Origin: RUG11867 sp964553435
GTDB taxonomy: Bacteria > Bacillota_I > Bacilli_A > RF39 > UBA660
NCBI GenBank assembly: GCA_964553435.1
Contig: CAZKKM010000014.1
Span: 1 to 22,739, forward strand
DNA length: 22,739 nucleotides
Direction of reading: 5' to 3'
Shown in pieces: positions 1 through 7,688 of the stretch. Every line of letters starts with the position of its first letter. The stretch's first letter is position 1. Both the position numbers and the translations under genes were made by a program. Under the pieces are notes generated by a model that worked only from the letters and a program-made list of their open reading frames with translations, was not told where the DNA came from and ran no database searches.

Positions 1-131
1 GGTTGTGAAATAAAAGATATTGCTGAAGTATTGGGTCACAAATGATTAGAGACGACTCAAAATATATTTCTAGTGTCAAAAAAGATGAAGAGAATGTAAT
101 AAGAATTTTTGAAGGAAGTATAAAAATATAA
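1..131 (+). pseudogene. Tyrosine recombinase (integrase) C-terminal remnant
   Basis: Frame 1 from base 1 reads IKDIAEVLGHK, then TGA (43-45), then LETTQ. The rest of the expected C-terminus, KYISSVKKDEENVIRIFEG and a few more residues to TAA at 129-131, lies in frame 3. Together these match the end of a phage-type tyrosine recombinase: the LGH box carrying the second conserved His, then the TTQ-x-Y region with the catalytic Tyr. The frame change falls near 58-62. One nonsense codon plus one frameshift in the same short stretch means the gene is dead, unless both are sequence errors. The N-terminal part lies outside the window. The next gene downstream is also foreign in composition, so this is probably the edge of a decayed integrated element. 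Confidence 0.72.
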
Positions 132-171
132 CTGTTTTATTTGGAAATTCAGTAAAAAAGTTTTTAAATAG

Positions 172-188
172 TATAATTGTATTGGAGG
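172..188 (+). promoter_or_regulatory. -10 box and ribosome binding site for the phosphodiesterase gene
   Basis: TATAAT at 172-177 is followed six bases later by GGAGG (184-188), eight bases before the ATG at 197. A -35 box is poor (TTCAGT near 148). Transcription would start in or just before the Shine-Dalgarno sequence, giving a leader of about 13 nt. Confidence 0.5.
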
Positions 189-196
189 TTTAAAAG

Positions 197-1312
197 ATGT
201 TAGTAAAAAATAATTACAATGAATGCATAACAAATTTGGCTTGTTCCATTAGAAAATATTTTGGGTTAAAGTGCAATCACAATTCTCTTGAATATATAGA
301 TGAAATATTAGATAAAGTTAAACCTAAAAATGTAGTGACGATTTTATGTGATGGTATGGGCTCAAATATAATGGACAGAGTTTTAGAATCAAATTCATTT
401 TTAATAAAAAATAGATTAAAAAGTATAACAACAGTTTTTCCTGCTACAACTGTAGCTGCAACAACATCAGCGATGACAGGGTTAAACCCTGTAGAAACTG
501 GAATGTTAGGTTGGTATATGTATTACAAGGATATAGACAAAACTATTACTACTTATTTAAATTCAGAAAAGGGTGATTTGGAAGAAAAGCCTTTAAAAGA
601 AGCAATAAATTATAAAAATACAAATATGATTACTAAATCGATCATGGATGAAATTAATGAAAAGGGAATTGATAAAGGCTATACACTATTTCCTTTTGGA
701 AATAATTCTTATAAAGATTTAGATGACTTATATAAAAAAATAGAGAATTTATGTAATGAAGATGGGAAAAAATATATCTATGCTTATGATACTGAACCGG
801 ATCACACTATGCATGAATTAGGCAGCGAAAGCTTTGAGGTTAAAAAGATAATAAATGACATAAATAGTAGGGTAGAAAAGCTAAGCAAAAAATTAAAGGA
901 TACAATTATTTTTGTTATAGCAGATCATGGACATATTACTATTGAAAACTTGCTTTTAAATAATTATCCTGAAATAAATGATTGCTTAATGAGAACAATA
1001 TCACTAGAACCAAGAGCTGTTAATTTTTTTGTAAAAAAGGATAAAAAGGAAAGATTCAAGAATTTATTTGAAAAAGAATTTAAAAATGATTTTGATTTAT
1101 ATGATAAGAATGATATTATCAGTTCAAAATTGTTTGGAGATGGAAAGGAGAATAAAATCTTTAGGGATGCTTTAGGAGATTTTTTAGCAATTGCAAAAAC
1201 GAATAAAGCTATTATATGTGATAGTAGTGAAGCATTAAAATCACAACATGCTGGTTATACAGATGATGAAATATATATACCTCTGATTGTTATTGATACA
1301 AATAAAATTTAG
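197..1312 (+). CDS. Alkaline phosphatase-superfamily phosphodiesterase / nucleotide pyrophosphatase-like protein
   Basis: A 371-residue protein of the type I phosphodiesterase/nucleotide pyrophosphatase group (PF01663-like), metal-dependent enzymes that cleave phosphodiester or pyrophosphate bonds. Visible motifs are LCDGMG (metal-binding Asp52), FPATTVAATTSAMTG with the nucleophile Thr at about 84-85, PDHTMH (Asp202 and His206), ADHGH (Asp243, His244, His246) and SQHAGYTDDE near the C-terminus with the last metal His. All expected ligands are present, so it should be active. There is no signal peptide or membrane segment, so it acts in the cytoplasm; the substrate cannot be told. GGAGG eight bases upstream supports the start. 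It follows a dead integrase and contains a single TCGA tetranucleotide in 1.1 kb, unlike the core genes, which suggests acquisition by transfer. Confidence 0.85.
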   Translation: MLVKNNYNECITNLACSIRKYFGLKCNHNSLEYIDEILDKVKPKNVVTILCDGMGSNIMDRVLESNSFLIKNRLKSITTVFPATTVAATTSAMTGLNPVETGMLGWYMYYKDIDKTITTYLNSEKGDLEEKPLKEAINYKNTNMITKSIMDEINEKGIDKGYTLFPFGNNSYKDLDDLYKKIENLCNEDGKKYIYAYDTEPDHTMHELGSESFEVKKIINDINSRVEKLSKKLKDTIIFVIADHGHITIENLLLNNYPEINDCLMRTISLEPRAVNFFVKKDKKERFKNLFEKEFKNDFDLYDKNDIISSKLFGDGKENKIFRDALGDFLAIAKTNKAIICDSSEALKSQHAGYTDDEIYIPLIVIDTNKI

Positions 1313-1410
1313 TTAATGTTAAAGAAATATTTGGAGTTGTTGTAAGTAAGTTTTGATTATGTTTTTTGAGGATGCAGTGTAATAAATAGGTAAACTCTAG
1401 GATCGTTTCC

Positions 1411-1419
1411 TGTTAAAAT
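1411..1419 (+). promoter_or_regulatory. Extended -10 promoter for the XRE gene
   Basis: TGTTAAAAT is a TGn-extended -10 element. The same string, continuing into AGAC, occurs in the strong mrnC promoter at 13101-13109. The matching -35 region (TAAACT at 1391-1396) is weak. It lies 47 bases before the ATG at 1466, which also has AAAGGAG at 1449-1455. The stretch 1313-1410 shows nothing else recognisable. Confidence 0.4.
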
Positions 1420-1465
1420 AGACTTTCGCATTATAAGATATTATTGTGAAAGGAGAAAAAAGATA

Positions 1466-2176
1466 ATGAATCAAGAAAAAATTGGAAGGTTTATTGCCGA
1501 GAGCCGAAAAATAAAAAAGATGACCCAGAATAAATTGGCAGAAAAATTAGGTGTAACAGAAAAGTCGGTGAGCAATTGGGAAAATGGCCGAAACATGCCC
1601 GATTTAACCTTGTTCAAACCTCTATGCGACGAACTCGATATCACAATAAATGAATTGATGAGTGGAGAGAAAATTGAAAAAGAAAAATATCAAGAGAAAT
1701 TCGAAGAAAACATAGTCAATACAATCGATTATTCGACAAAAAGATTTAATAAATACAATCAACTCATTTCTTTAATTTTAATCGTCTTTGGACTGTTCAT
1801 TTCTTTGTCGGCCGTCATGATTTTTCCAAGTGAAAGTAGTTGGGGGTCCATCTATTCTTTATTTGGATTAATAGTATTTTGTATCGGCATTGTAAGAACA
1901 ACCAATAAAATCGAATGGTATAAGAGATTATCGATCAGTGTAGGTGTCTTTATTGGGGCTCTGGGAATTATGTTGTTTGCCGATTATATGAATGTCAGAC
2001 TTAATGACGAGGCTCCGATGTTCAGACTTACGACGACTACGACTGGCAATGTCATTTACTACGATACTTTATTTTACGATGTCTATAGATGCAATTTCGA
2101 TGAGAAAGACGAATATTGGATTATCGAAAAGAATAAGAAGATGACTGTCGATGAATTAATAAATTACTGTAGGTAG
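1466..2176 (+). CDS. XRE-family helix-turn-helix regulator with membrane segments
   Basis: A 236-residue protein. Residues 7-60 form an XRE/HTH_3 DNA-binding domain (MTQNKLAEKLGVTEKSVSNW is the helix-turn-helix). A charged linker follows, then three probable transmembrane segments at about 100-120, 129-144 and 154-172, and a 60-residue C-terminal tail likely outside the membrane. This architecture is common in Bacillota and is thought to couple an envelope signal to transcription; the target here is unknown. AAAGGAG sits ten bases before the ATG. The gene is single, followed by its own terminator, and is rich in TCGA words like the core genes. It is a good XRE call; the sensory role is inference. 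Confidence 0.85.
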   Translation: MNQEKIGRFIAESRKIKKMTQNKLAEKLGVTEKSVSNWENGRNMPDLTLFKPLCDELDITINELMSGEKIEKEKYQEKFEENIVNTIDYSTKRFNKYNQLISLILIVFGLFISLSAVMIFPSESSWGSIYSLFGLIVFCIGIVRTTNKIEWYKRLSISVGVFIGALGIMLFADYMNVRLNDEAPMFRLTTTTTGNVIYYDTLFYDVYRCNFDEKDEYWIIEKNKKMTVDELINYCR

Positions 2177-2197
2177 TTGCAATTTACATTGAATTAT

Positions 2198-2218
2198 AGG
2201 GACAAAAGTCCTTTTTTT
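2198..2218 (+). terminator. Rho-independent terminator after the XRE gene
   Basis: AGGGAC-AAAA-GTCCTT followed by a run of T (2212-2218). The stem is six pairs, including one G-T, with a four-base loop, 22 bases after the stop codon. Confidence 0.75.
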
Positions 2219-2221
2219 CTA

Positions 2222-2250
2222 TTGATATATGCATATTTTGTTGATACAAT
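2222..2250 (+). promoter_or_regulatory. Promoter of the tetR-yoaP operon
   Basis: -35 TTGATA (2222-2227), a 17-base spacer, and -10 TACAAT (2245-2250) preceded by TGA, giving an extended -10. The predicted start is near 2257, with a leader of about 42 nt that contains the palindrome at 2272-2286. Confidence 0.7.
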
Positions 2251-2271
2251 TAATGTGGTTAGTTTCGTGAT

Positions 2272-2286
2272 ACTAATATGATTAGT
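2272..2286. promoter_or_regulatory. Palindromic operator candidate in the tetR leader
   Basis: ACTAAT-ATG-ATTAGT is a perfect six-base inverted repeat with a three-base spacer. It lies just downstream of the predicted transcription start and directly before the GGAGG of the TetR gene, where a bound regulator would block its own transcript. A loose extra half-site TTAGT is at 2259-2263. The same palindrome with one spacer change is at 19134-19148. Autoregulation by TetR proteins through such sites is usual; binding here is inference. Confidence 0.55.
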
Positions 2287-2298
2287 CTGGAGGATTGA

Positions 2299-2874
2299 AT
2301 GATAAAAAATCTCATCAGCGATGAACTGATAGTAGCCAAGGCGGCGGTCTTAGCAAATAAGTTTGGGGCAGATAATTTGACTTTGAAGATGCTGGCTAGT
2401 GAATTGAATATAAAATCTCCCTCTTTATATAATCATGTATCAGGCTTGGACGAAATAAAACAAAGATTGATGATTTATGGTTGGAGAAAAGTTAAAACTA
2501 TGATGGCTGAGGCATCACTAGGAACGAGCGGGTACGATGCTCTCAGGACGATGTGCTTTACTTTTTTCGAATATGGGGTGAACAACAAGGGTGTCTTTTC
2601 TGCTATGTTTTGGTACGATCAATACGAATGTGAGGAAGTGAAATCAGCGATCAAAGGAACATATAATTTGTTATTTGCGACTATGAAATCATCGCTCAAT
2701 ATGAGTGAAAACGATATAAATAATGCGATAATGACAATCAGAAGTTTTTTAGAAGGTTTCGTTTTTTTGAATAATAATGGAATTTTCGATGCGACAGAGA
2801 CACTTAAAGAAAGTTTTGAGATGTCACTAGAAACGATCATAAAGGGAATAAAAACATTAGAAAGAGAGAAGTAA
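2299..2874 (+). CDS. TetR/AcrR-family transcriptional regulator
   Basis: A 191-residue protein with a TetR-type N-terminal DNA-binding domain (residues about 7-54; LTLKMLASELNIKSPSLYNH covers the helix-turn-helix and the typical SLYNHV end). The rest is an all-helical ligand and dimer domain resembling the WHG-type C-terminus (TetR_C_33). It would repress nearby genes until a ligand binds. GGAGG at 2289-2293 supports the ATG. A strong promoter and a palindrome lie upstream. The stop TAA is one base before the ATG of the acetyltransferase gene, so the two are co-transcribed and probably translationally coupled. The ligand is unknown. Confidence 0.88.
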   Translation: MIKNLISDELIVAKAAVLANKFGADNLTLKMLASELNIKSPSLYNHVSGLDEIKQRLMIYGWRKVKTMMAEASLGTSGYDALRTMCFTFFEYGVNNKGVFSAMFWYDQYECEEVKSAIKGTYNLLFATMKSSLNMSENDINNAIMTIRSFLEGFVFLNNNGIFDATETLKESFEMSLETIIKGIKTLEREK

Positions 2875-2875
2875 A

Positions 2876-3637
2876 ATGAATGAGTATATAAATTTGAACG
2901 AGGAAAATATAGATAAAGAGCATATTTGCTGTGCGATTGGCGATGCGAAGCATCAGGAAGGTGTAACTTGCAAAAAAGAGTGGATCAAGAGTAAACTGAG
3001 TGAAGGTCATATCTTTAGAAAATTGAATGCTAGAGGTAAGACTTTTATCGAGTACGAGCCTCTCGATAAAGCTTGGGTACCGATAGAAGGCAAAGATTAT
3101 ATGTACATCTATTGTCTTTGGGTTGCGGGAAGCTTCAAAGGAAAAGGCATCGGAGGTGAATTGCTCAATTATGCCATTCAAGATGCTAAAGATAAAGGAA
3201 TGAAAGGTATATGTACTTTGAGTTCGAAAAAAAAGAAACCGTTCATAGGTGAAAAAAAGTTTTATGAACATTATGGATTCAAAATTGTCGACGAAGTTGG
3301 AGATTATCAATTATTGGCATTGCGATTTGACGATGTGTGTGATGTTCCAAGTTTTAGAGATAATGCTCGAACAATGCGTATCGATAATCAAGAGTTTACT
3401 GTCTATTACGATTGTGCATGTCCTTATGTCGAATACGAAGTTAAAGAACTAAGCGAATATGCAATGAAGAACGACATTCAAATCGATTTCATCAAAGTTG
3501 ATTCGTTGGAAATGGCAAAAACCGTTCCTTGTGTGTTTAACAATTGAGCCAACTTTTATAAAGGTGAGTATGTGTCCGCTACCATTTTAAATGCCAATGC
3601 TTTAGAAAAATTGATCAAAAGTTATGAAAAGAATTAG
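2876..3637 (+). pseudogene. yoaP: YoaP-like GNAT acetyltransferase interrupted by an in-frame TGA
   Basis: The first 223 codons encode a GNAT N-acetyltransferase domain (about 1-150; acetyl-CoA loop KGKGIGGELL) followed by the start of a YoaP C-terminal domain with a CDCACPYV-like stretch (DCACPYVEYE) and VDSLEMAKTVPCVFNN. A TGA at 3545-3547 then stops it. Reading on in the same frame gives ANFYKGEYVSATILNANALE and ten more residues to TAG at 3635-3637, which completes the YoaP domain. Family members, as I recall them, read FNNWA at this point, so TGA replaces TGG. Full length would be 253 codons, close to the roughly 250 residues I remember for Bacillus YoaP. Genes elsewhere in the window end naturally in TGA, so recoding is unlikely; a recent nonsense mutation, a base error or programmed readthrough remain possible. 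It is coupled to tetR upstream with a one-base gap. Confidence 0.78.
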
Positions 3638-3670
3638 AAAGAAAAATGTAGTAAGATTTTCGATGAGTAA

Positions 3671-3699
3671 TTGACAATAGTTACAAAAAATAATAGAAC
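3671..3699 (+). promoter_or_regulatory. Possible promoter of the YgjV-like gene
   Basis: A perfect -35 TTGACA (3671-3676), a 17-base spacer and a partial -10 TAGAAC (3694-3699). The -35 is convincing, the -10 is not. Confidence 0.4.
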
Positions 3700-3745
3700 A
3701 TATTTTATCATATGTTATGACGTTTGTTAGAAAAAAGGGATGAGC

Positions 3746-4285
3746 ATGGAAGTTTCAGTAGTGTACGTTTTGTCGCAACTGTGCGTCGTAATTTATTATG
3801 TATTGGTCATGTCGACATATCAAATAAAAAGCAGAAAGAAAATTTTGATAATCAACATGATTGCCATGTCCATAAATGGCATATCGTATATTTGTTTGTC
3901 TGCTTATTCTGGACTTTCCATGGTCGTCTTGGGATTGATTCGCAATGTGTTGTTCTATGTGAACGAAATTTGGGATAAAGGTGATACGCGAATTACGCGT
4001 AGGGAAGTCATAGAGTTGGTCGTTTTAATTGTCTTGGCTGTGGTGTTTTCTCTATTGACATATGAAGGGCCGCTAAGTCTTATGTCAGTTGTGGCGACGT
4101 TGACTTATACTGTTTCGCTTTGGCAGAAGAACACAAAGGTATATAGAATCTTAGGCATTCCCATAGGCATAGCCGGCATTACTTATAACATATATATAAA
4201 ATCGATTTTGGGAGCAATATTCGAAGGGTTTTCACTCGCATCAGCTGTAGTCGGTTACTTTCGAGAAATATTCAGAAAGAAGTAA
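3746..4285 (+). CDS. YgjV-family inner-membrane protein
   Basis: About 179 residues, nearly all hydrophobic, with five or six transmembrane segments. The pattern of an N-terminal helix, then a short basic turn (KSRKKILIINMIAMSINGIS), then a Gly/Ser helix and an Arg-Asn turn before VLFYVN resembles the YgjV family (PF10688), a membrane protein of unknown function. An ATG also exists at 3740, but the AAGGG ends right against it; that same AAGGG is six bases before the ATG at 3746, so the latter start is preferred. The gene stands alone, with a terminator overlapping its end. The family assignment comes from the residue pattern only. Confidence 0.7.
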   Translation: MEVSVVYVLSQLCVVIYYVLVMSTYQIKSRKKILIINMIAMSINGISYICLSAYSGLSMVVLGLIRNVLFYVNEIWDKGDTRITRREVIELVVLIVLAVVFSLLTYEGPLSLMSVVATLTYTVSLWQKNTKVYRILGIPIGIAGITYNIYIKSILGAIFEGFSLASAVVGYFREIFRKK

Positions 4286-4303
4286 ATGTTCATTTCTTTT
4301 TTT
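4276..4303 (+). terminator. Terminator overlapping the end of the YgjV-like gene
   Basis: AAAGAAG-t-AAATG pairs with CATTTCTTTTTTT across a two-base loop, with a one-base bulge and a T-run to 4303. The stem includes the stop codon. It is AT-rich and only moderately stable. Confidence 0.5.
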
Positions 4304-4327
4304 CTCGCATTTTGCTTATTTTCAAGT

Positions 4328-4333
4328 TATAAT
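4328..4333 (+). promoter_or_regulatory. Possible -10 box for the NERD gene
   Basis: A perfect TATAAT hexamer in the intergenic stretch before the NERD gene. No -35 match and no TG extension are seen, so the call is tentative. Confidence 0.3.
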
Positions 4334-4399
4334 CAATTTGTATTGCAATATTTCAAATATTTGGCAAATTAGTTTAAAACTTTTGAGGAGGTTTATCTC

Positions 4400-5422
4400 A
4401 TGGATTTGTTTAATAGGTTTAGGGAAACAATTTTGGTAAATGAAAGTGATCGCACCTTAAGGCAACTAGAAAAATTGAAAAAGTTACGAGATCAGATGGC
4501 TATTACTTCGACAATCGATAAAGATATTCGGCTTTTAGAAGCAGGACTTCAGGGAGAGAAAAATATATTATTCGAATTAAAAAATGCGAATATAGGTATG
4601 TATGTTTTACAGGATATTACTTTTAGATATCATGATTTAACGGCTCAAGTCGATTTTATAGTTGTAACTAAAGCCCATGTTTATCTCATCGAATGTAAAA
4701 ATATGATAGGAACCGTGTCTGTTAATCGCGATGAATTTAAACGTCGTTATACGATAAATGGCAAAGAAGTAATCGAAGCAATTTATTCGCCTCTTTCTCA
4801 GGCTAGACGGCACAAAGAAGTAATGAAAAAAATATGGCTCGAAAAAAACAGTAAATTGACGGCTTTATTATATGAAAAAAACTTCGATAGGTGTTATAAG
4901 CCATTAGTCGTGTTAGCTAATCCAAAATCATTGTTGAATTTAAAATATGCGAGCGCAGATGTCAAGAAGAATACGATTAGAGCTGATCAGTTAATCGAAT
5001 ATATCAAGAATGATATAAAGCAATTCGACAAAAGCTTATATTTATCGAAAAAAAACATGGATGAAATTGTCGATTCTATTTTGAAACAAAATACAAATGG
5101 CAATGACTATTTTGTAAAAAAATATGAGAACTTGGTTATTCAAAAAAGCGATGCCGATCAGTCAGAAAAGAAAAATGTAGTTGAAGAAGTGAAAAAAAGC
5201 ATCGAATATGAATTAAAAACTTTTAGAAAGATCAAAGCTGCTCAAATGAAGTTACCTGCTTATTATATTTTTACAAATGAGGAATTGAATATGATACTCG
5301 ATAAAATGCCCAAAACATTGGATGAGTTGCGAGATGCAAATATACTATCTTCGATAAAATTTAAGTGTCATGGAAAAGAAATCGTCGATATTATCAACAA
5401 AACAGATGCCCTGGAAAAATGA
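4400..5422 (+). CDS. NERD (nuclease-related) domain protein
   Basis: A 340-residue protein. An N-terminal helical region (1-50) precedes a NERD domain (about 52-165; PF08378) with the restriction-endonuclease-like core: Glu in LQGEKNILFEL, Asp in TAQVDFIVV and the Glu-x-Lys in YLIECKNMIGTVSVN. These are the expected catalytic D-ExK residues, so nuclease activity is plausible. The C-terminal half is charged and helical and not recognised; residues 285-335 look like a small HRDC- or helix-hairpin-like module (weak). GAGGAGG at 4385-4391 gives a strong ribosome site. It is soluble. It converges on a helicase IV-like gene, and NERD domains are often fused to or encoded near such helicases, so a joint role in DNA processing is possible. 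Confidence 0.8.
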   Translation: MDLFNRFRETILVNESDRTLRQLEKLKKLRDQMAITSTIDKDIRLLEAGLQGEKNILFELKNANIGMYVLQDITFRYHDLTAQVDFIVVTKAHVYLIECKNMIGTVSVNRDEFKRRYTINGKEVIEAIYSPLSQARRHKEVMKKIWLEKNSKLTALLYEKNFDRCYKPLVVLANPKSLLNLKYASADVKKNTIRADQLIEYIKNDIKQFDKSLYLSKKNMDEIVDSILKQNTNGNDYFVKKYENLVIQKSDADQSEKKNVVEEVKKSIEYELKTFRKIKAAQMKLPAYYIFTNEELNMILDKMPKTLDELRDANILSSIKFKCHGKEIVDIINKTDALEK

Positions 5423-5456
5423 TAGTGTGTGATAGCAGAAACAATATCTCATTTTC

Positions 5457-6971
5457 TTATTCGATATAATCATCATAATGTTCGATCAGTTCTCGAACGA
5501 AGCATGAAGCATTTTTGCGAGGGACGAGAAGATAGACTCTGTTTTTTGTTCTCGTGAGAGCGACGTAAAATAGTCTTCGTTCTTCGTCGAAAGGATATTT
5601 TGAAGCATGAGGTGAGACAAATCTTAGCAAACGATCATCTTGCATTTGGTTGGGAAAGCCGAGAGTGTCGTCAGTCAGGTTTATAAGTATGACATTGTCG
5701 CTTTCTAGACCTTTCGATTTGTGAGCAGTCAGGTAGCGGATAATTATTTCTGGGTGTTCGAAGGACATGATCTTGTCATCATCGATTTTAAATTCATTTT
5801 TGTCGAGGTAGAAATCGATGTCCCGATTGTTTCTGCCGATTATCAGTATTTCGCCAGGCTGTCTTTCGTATGCAGAAAAAATGCATTCTGTAAGAGCTTT
5901 TTTTGCATAGTCGTATTGTTTGATGACGATCGGTTTGGTGAGCATCTTTTCGGAGCGAAGTTTCTTTCTCATTTGATCGGGATTTTTCATGACAAAGTTG
6001 CCGGCGACTGTGATTAGTTGTCTGCTGTTACGATAAGTGTTTTGTATTTTGAGAATTCTTCCGTCGGGAAACATCTTTTTGAAATCCAAAAATAACGATA
6101 GATCACAGCCGGTGAAGCGATAGATAGATTGGAAGTCATCTCCGACCGCGACGAGTGAGGCACCTGTTTTTTTGAGAATACTCTCGACGAGATTGAAGCG
6201 GACGAGAGAGGTGTCCTGATATTCGTCGATAATCACATATTTTACTTTGTGGAAAATTCCATATTTTTCCACATGCTTTTTGGCTTCGATGAGCATATCG
6301 TCAAAATCGATTTCTCGATTTTCTTTGAGATATTCCTCATAACGAAGGTAGATGGTAACAGAGAGAGTGAGAAGAAATTTTTCGCGACGGTACTTATTCC
6401 AATCGATAGTGAGACGTGCTCTTTTTTTAAAATGTAAAAAGCTTTCCAATGTGAAATTGTTCGCCTTAAAAAGATGTATGAAAGTGGAGATAAGTCTTTC
6501 CAAAGAGGAGATTTCCTTTTCATGAGTGGAAATGTATTTTTCGTATTCTTTTTTTTCGTGCAACTTGAAATATCGCAAAAATGGTTTCAATGTTTCTTTT
6601 CTTTTTGGTGCTTCTATCCTTATATATTGTCTTATCATGTCGTCGAGTAAATTCGCATCTGCTATGTCGTAGGCATACTTTTTTTTCAGTATTGAAAGAG
6701 CAAGTTTGTGAAAGGTATAGACATCGACATCGAGATGTAGATCTTCGGATATTTTTCGTTTCAAATCTTTGGAAGCTGCAGCCGTGAACGAGATGCAAAT
6801 TATCTCTTTTGGATCGATGTGAACAATTTCGACGAGATATTTTATTTTTCCGAGTATAGTCAGAGTTTTTCCCGAGCCAGCCCCCGCCACGACTAAAAGG
6901 TGCTTCGATTTGTCGAGCACGATTGCAGTTTGTTCTTTATCCAAAAAATATTTACCAACTTGTATCTTCAT
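5457..6971 (-). CDS. UvrD/Rep-family superfamily 1 DNA helicase, helicase IV-like
   Basis: A 504-residue ATP-dependent helicase with all superfamily 1A motifs in order: Walker A VVAGAGSGKT (27-36), SFTAAASKDL (61-70), TFHKLA (86-91), motif II IIDEYQDTS (247-255), motif III VGDDFQSIYRFTG (276-288), motif IV NTYRNS (311-316), motif V TAHKSKGLE (415-423) and motif VI EERRLFYVALTRTK (463-476). GDDFQSIYRF and DFDDML resemble helicase IV rather than PcrA. It is about 200 residues shorter than PcrA/UvrD, with reduced 1B/2B insertions. An upstream in-frame ATG would add 26 residues, but the ATG at 6971 has AGAGGT five bases before it and begins the conserved region, so it is chosen. It is convergent with the NERD gene; no terminator is visible between them. 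Confidence 0.88.
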   Translation of the reverse strand: MKIQVGKYFLDKEQTAIVLDKSKHLLVVAGAGSGKTLTILGKIKYLVEIVHIDPKEIICISFTAAASKDLKRKISEDLHLDVDVYTFHKLALSILKKKYAYDIADANLLDDMIRQYIRIEAPKRKETLKPFLRYFKLHEKKEYEKYISTHEKEISSLERLISTFIHLFKANNFTLESFLHFKKRARLTIDWNKYRREKFLLTLSVTIYLRYEEYLKENREIDFDDMLIEAKKHVEKYGIFHKVKYVIIDEYQDTSLVRFNLVESILKKTGASLVAVGDDFQSIYRFTGCDLSLFLDFKKMFPDGRILKIQNTYRNSRQLITVAGNFVMKNPDQMRKKLRSEKMLTKPIVIKQYDYAKKALTECIFSAYERQPGEILIIGRNNRDIDFYLDKNEFKIDDDKIMSFEHPEIIIRYLTAHKSKGLESDNVILINLTDDTLGFPNQMQDDRLLRFVSPHASKYPFDEERRLFYVALTRTKNRVYLLVPRKNASCFVRELIEHYDDYIE

Positions 6972-7024
6972 TATGACCTCTTTATAAATTATAAGCCAAG
7001 CATAAAAAAATCGCAAATCGGAAA

Positions 7025-7047
7025 TAAAAAAGAGAGATATGTCTCTC
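7025..7047 (-). terminator. Terminator after the LemA-like gene
   Basis: On the minus strand, GAGAGA-CATA-TCTCTC followed by TTTTTT: six perfect pairs and a four-base loop, starting at the stop codon of the LemA-like gene. It also confirms that this TGA is a genuine end. Confidence 0.8.
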
Positions 7048-7585
7048 ACAATTTAAAGTCCAAAATATCTGCATCGTTCATGTTTTTATTATCGAAGTAG
7101 TTACGTTCTTCAATATGACAGATGCGCGCAACGAGATTCGATGGAAATCTGTTGATGAGCATATTCAAAGATGTGGTGTATTTGTTGTAGTAGGCTTTGG
7201 CGGCATCACTTTTTTCTTCCGTTATTTTTATTTCGACGAGCAGATTTCTGAAGGATTCATTATCTAGTTTATCGGGGTAATCGGCTCCTATCATGCGGAA
7301 TGTCTCTTTGATTTTAGACAATTTCCTGTCGACATCGTAGTTGCTCATCTTATCTTTTTCGAAATTTTTGAAATTGTTTTGATCGAGTTCTGTATTGGAA
7401 TTGATGATCGATTCCATACTTTGCAACAGGTCGTAACGTTTTCGAATGGTCTCGTCGATCTCACTTTCGGCTTCTTTTATGCGGATAACGTACTTTTGTA
7501 GGCGATTGTAGATTACAATATACGCGAGCCCCAAGAAACCCGCAACGGCAATCAAAGTAAATATTATTATAGTTAGTTTATCCAT
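7046..7585 (-). CDS. LemA-family membrane protein
   Basis: About 179 residues. One N-terminal transmembrane helix (4-25) is followed by the LemA pattern (PF04011): IYNRLQ, then EAESEIDETIRKRYDLLQSM, a helical coiled region, and the closing AKAYYNKYTTSLNMLINRFP motif. The protein is probably anchored with its helical domain on one face of the membrane; the role of LemA proteins is not settled. A longer frame from 7708 exists, but the internal ATG at 7585 has GGATG about eight bases upstream and places the membrane helix at the N-terminus, as usual. It is transcribed divergently from the metallohydrolase gene and ends at its own terminator. Confidence 0.82.
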   Translation of the reverse strand: MDKLTIIIFTLIAVAGFLGLAYIVIYNRLQKYVIRIKEAESEIDETIRKRYDLLQSMESIINSNTELDQNNFKNFEKDKMSNYDVDRKLSKIKETFRMIGADYPDKLDNESFRNLLVEIKITEEKSDAAKAYYNKYTTSLNMLINRFPSNLVARICHIEERNYFDNKNMNDADILDFKL

Positions 7586-7606
7586 TTTTTCACATCCTAT
7601 ATTACA

Positions 7607-7615
7607 ATTATAGCA
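7607..7615 (-). promoter_or_regulatory. Extended -10 promoter for the LemA-like gene
   Basis: On the minus strand TGCTATAAT, a perfect TGn-TATAAT, lies 22 bases before the ATG at 7585. No well-spaced -35: the TTGACA on this strand is 30 bases upstream and overlaps the -35 of the divergent promoter. Confidence 0.55.
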
Positions 7616-7641
7616 AATATTATCGATGTTTAAAATAAGTT

Positions 7642-7671
7642 TTGTCAAAAAAATCACAATTGTGGTAATAT
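7642..7671 (+). promoter_or_regulatory. Promoter of the metallohydrolase gene
   Basis: -35 TTGTCA (7642-7647), an 18-base spacer and TGG-TAATAT (-10 at 7666-7671). GGTGAAG follows six bases later and the ATG is at 7689, so the leader is predicted to be about 11 nt. Confidence 0.55.
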
Positions 7672-7688
7672 ATTGTCGGTGAAGAAAA

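Noticed and set aside
2837..3310. 157-codon minus-strand frame opposite the YoaP-like gene
   Set aside because: It lies entirely over a well-matched gene on the other strand, has no ribosome site and its sequence is low-complexity Phe/Ser/Ile typical of antisense frames. The same applies to 8196-8753, 7620-7982 and 11349-11702 on the minus strand.
3545..3547. TGA read as tryptophan (genetic code 4) throughout the organism
   Set aside because: TGA ends uvrA, mrnC, rlmB, the NERD gene, the hydrolase and the LemA-like gene, the last with a terminator directly behind it. Trp is encoded by TGG throughout and the tRNA-Trp fragments have a CCA anticodon.
5423..5456. Terminator between the convergent NERD and helicase genes
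   Set aside because: Only a four-pair GATA/TATC stem with no proper T-run could be found.
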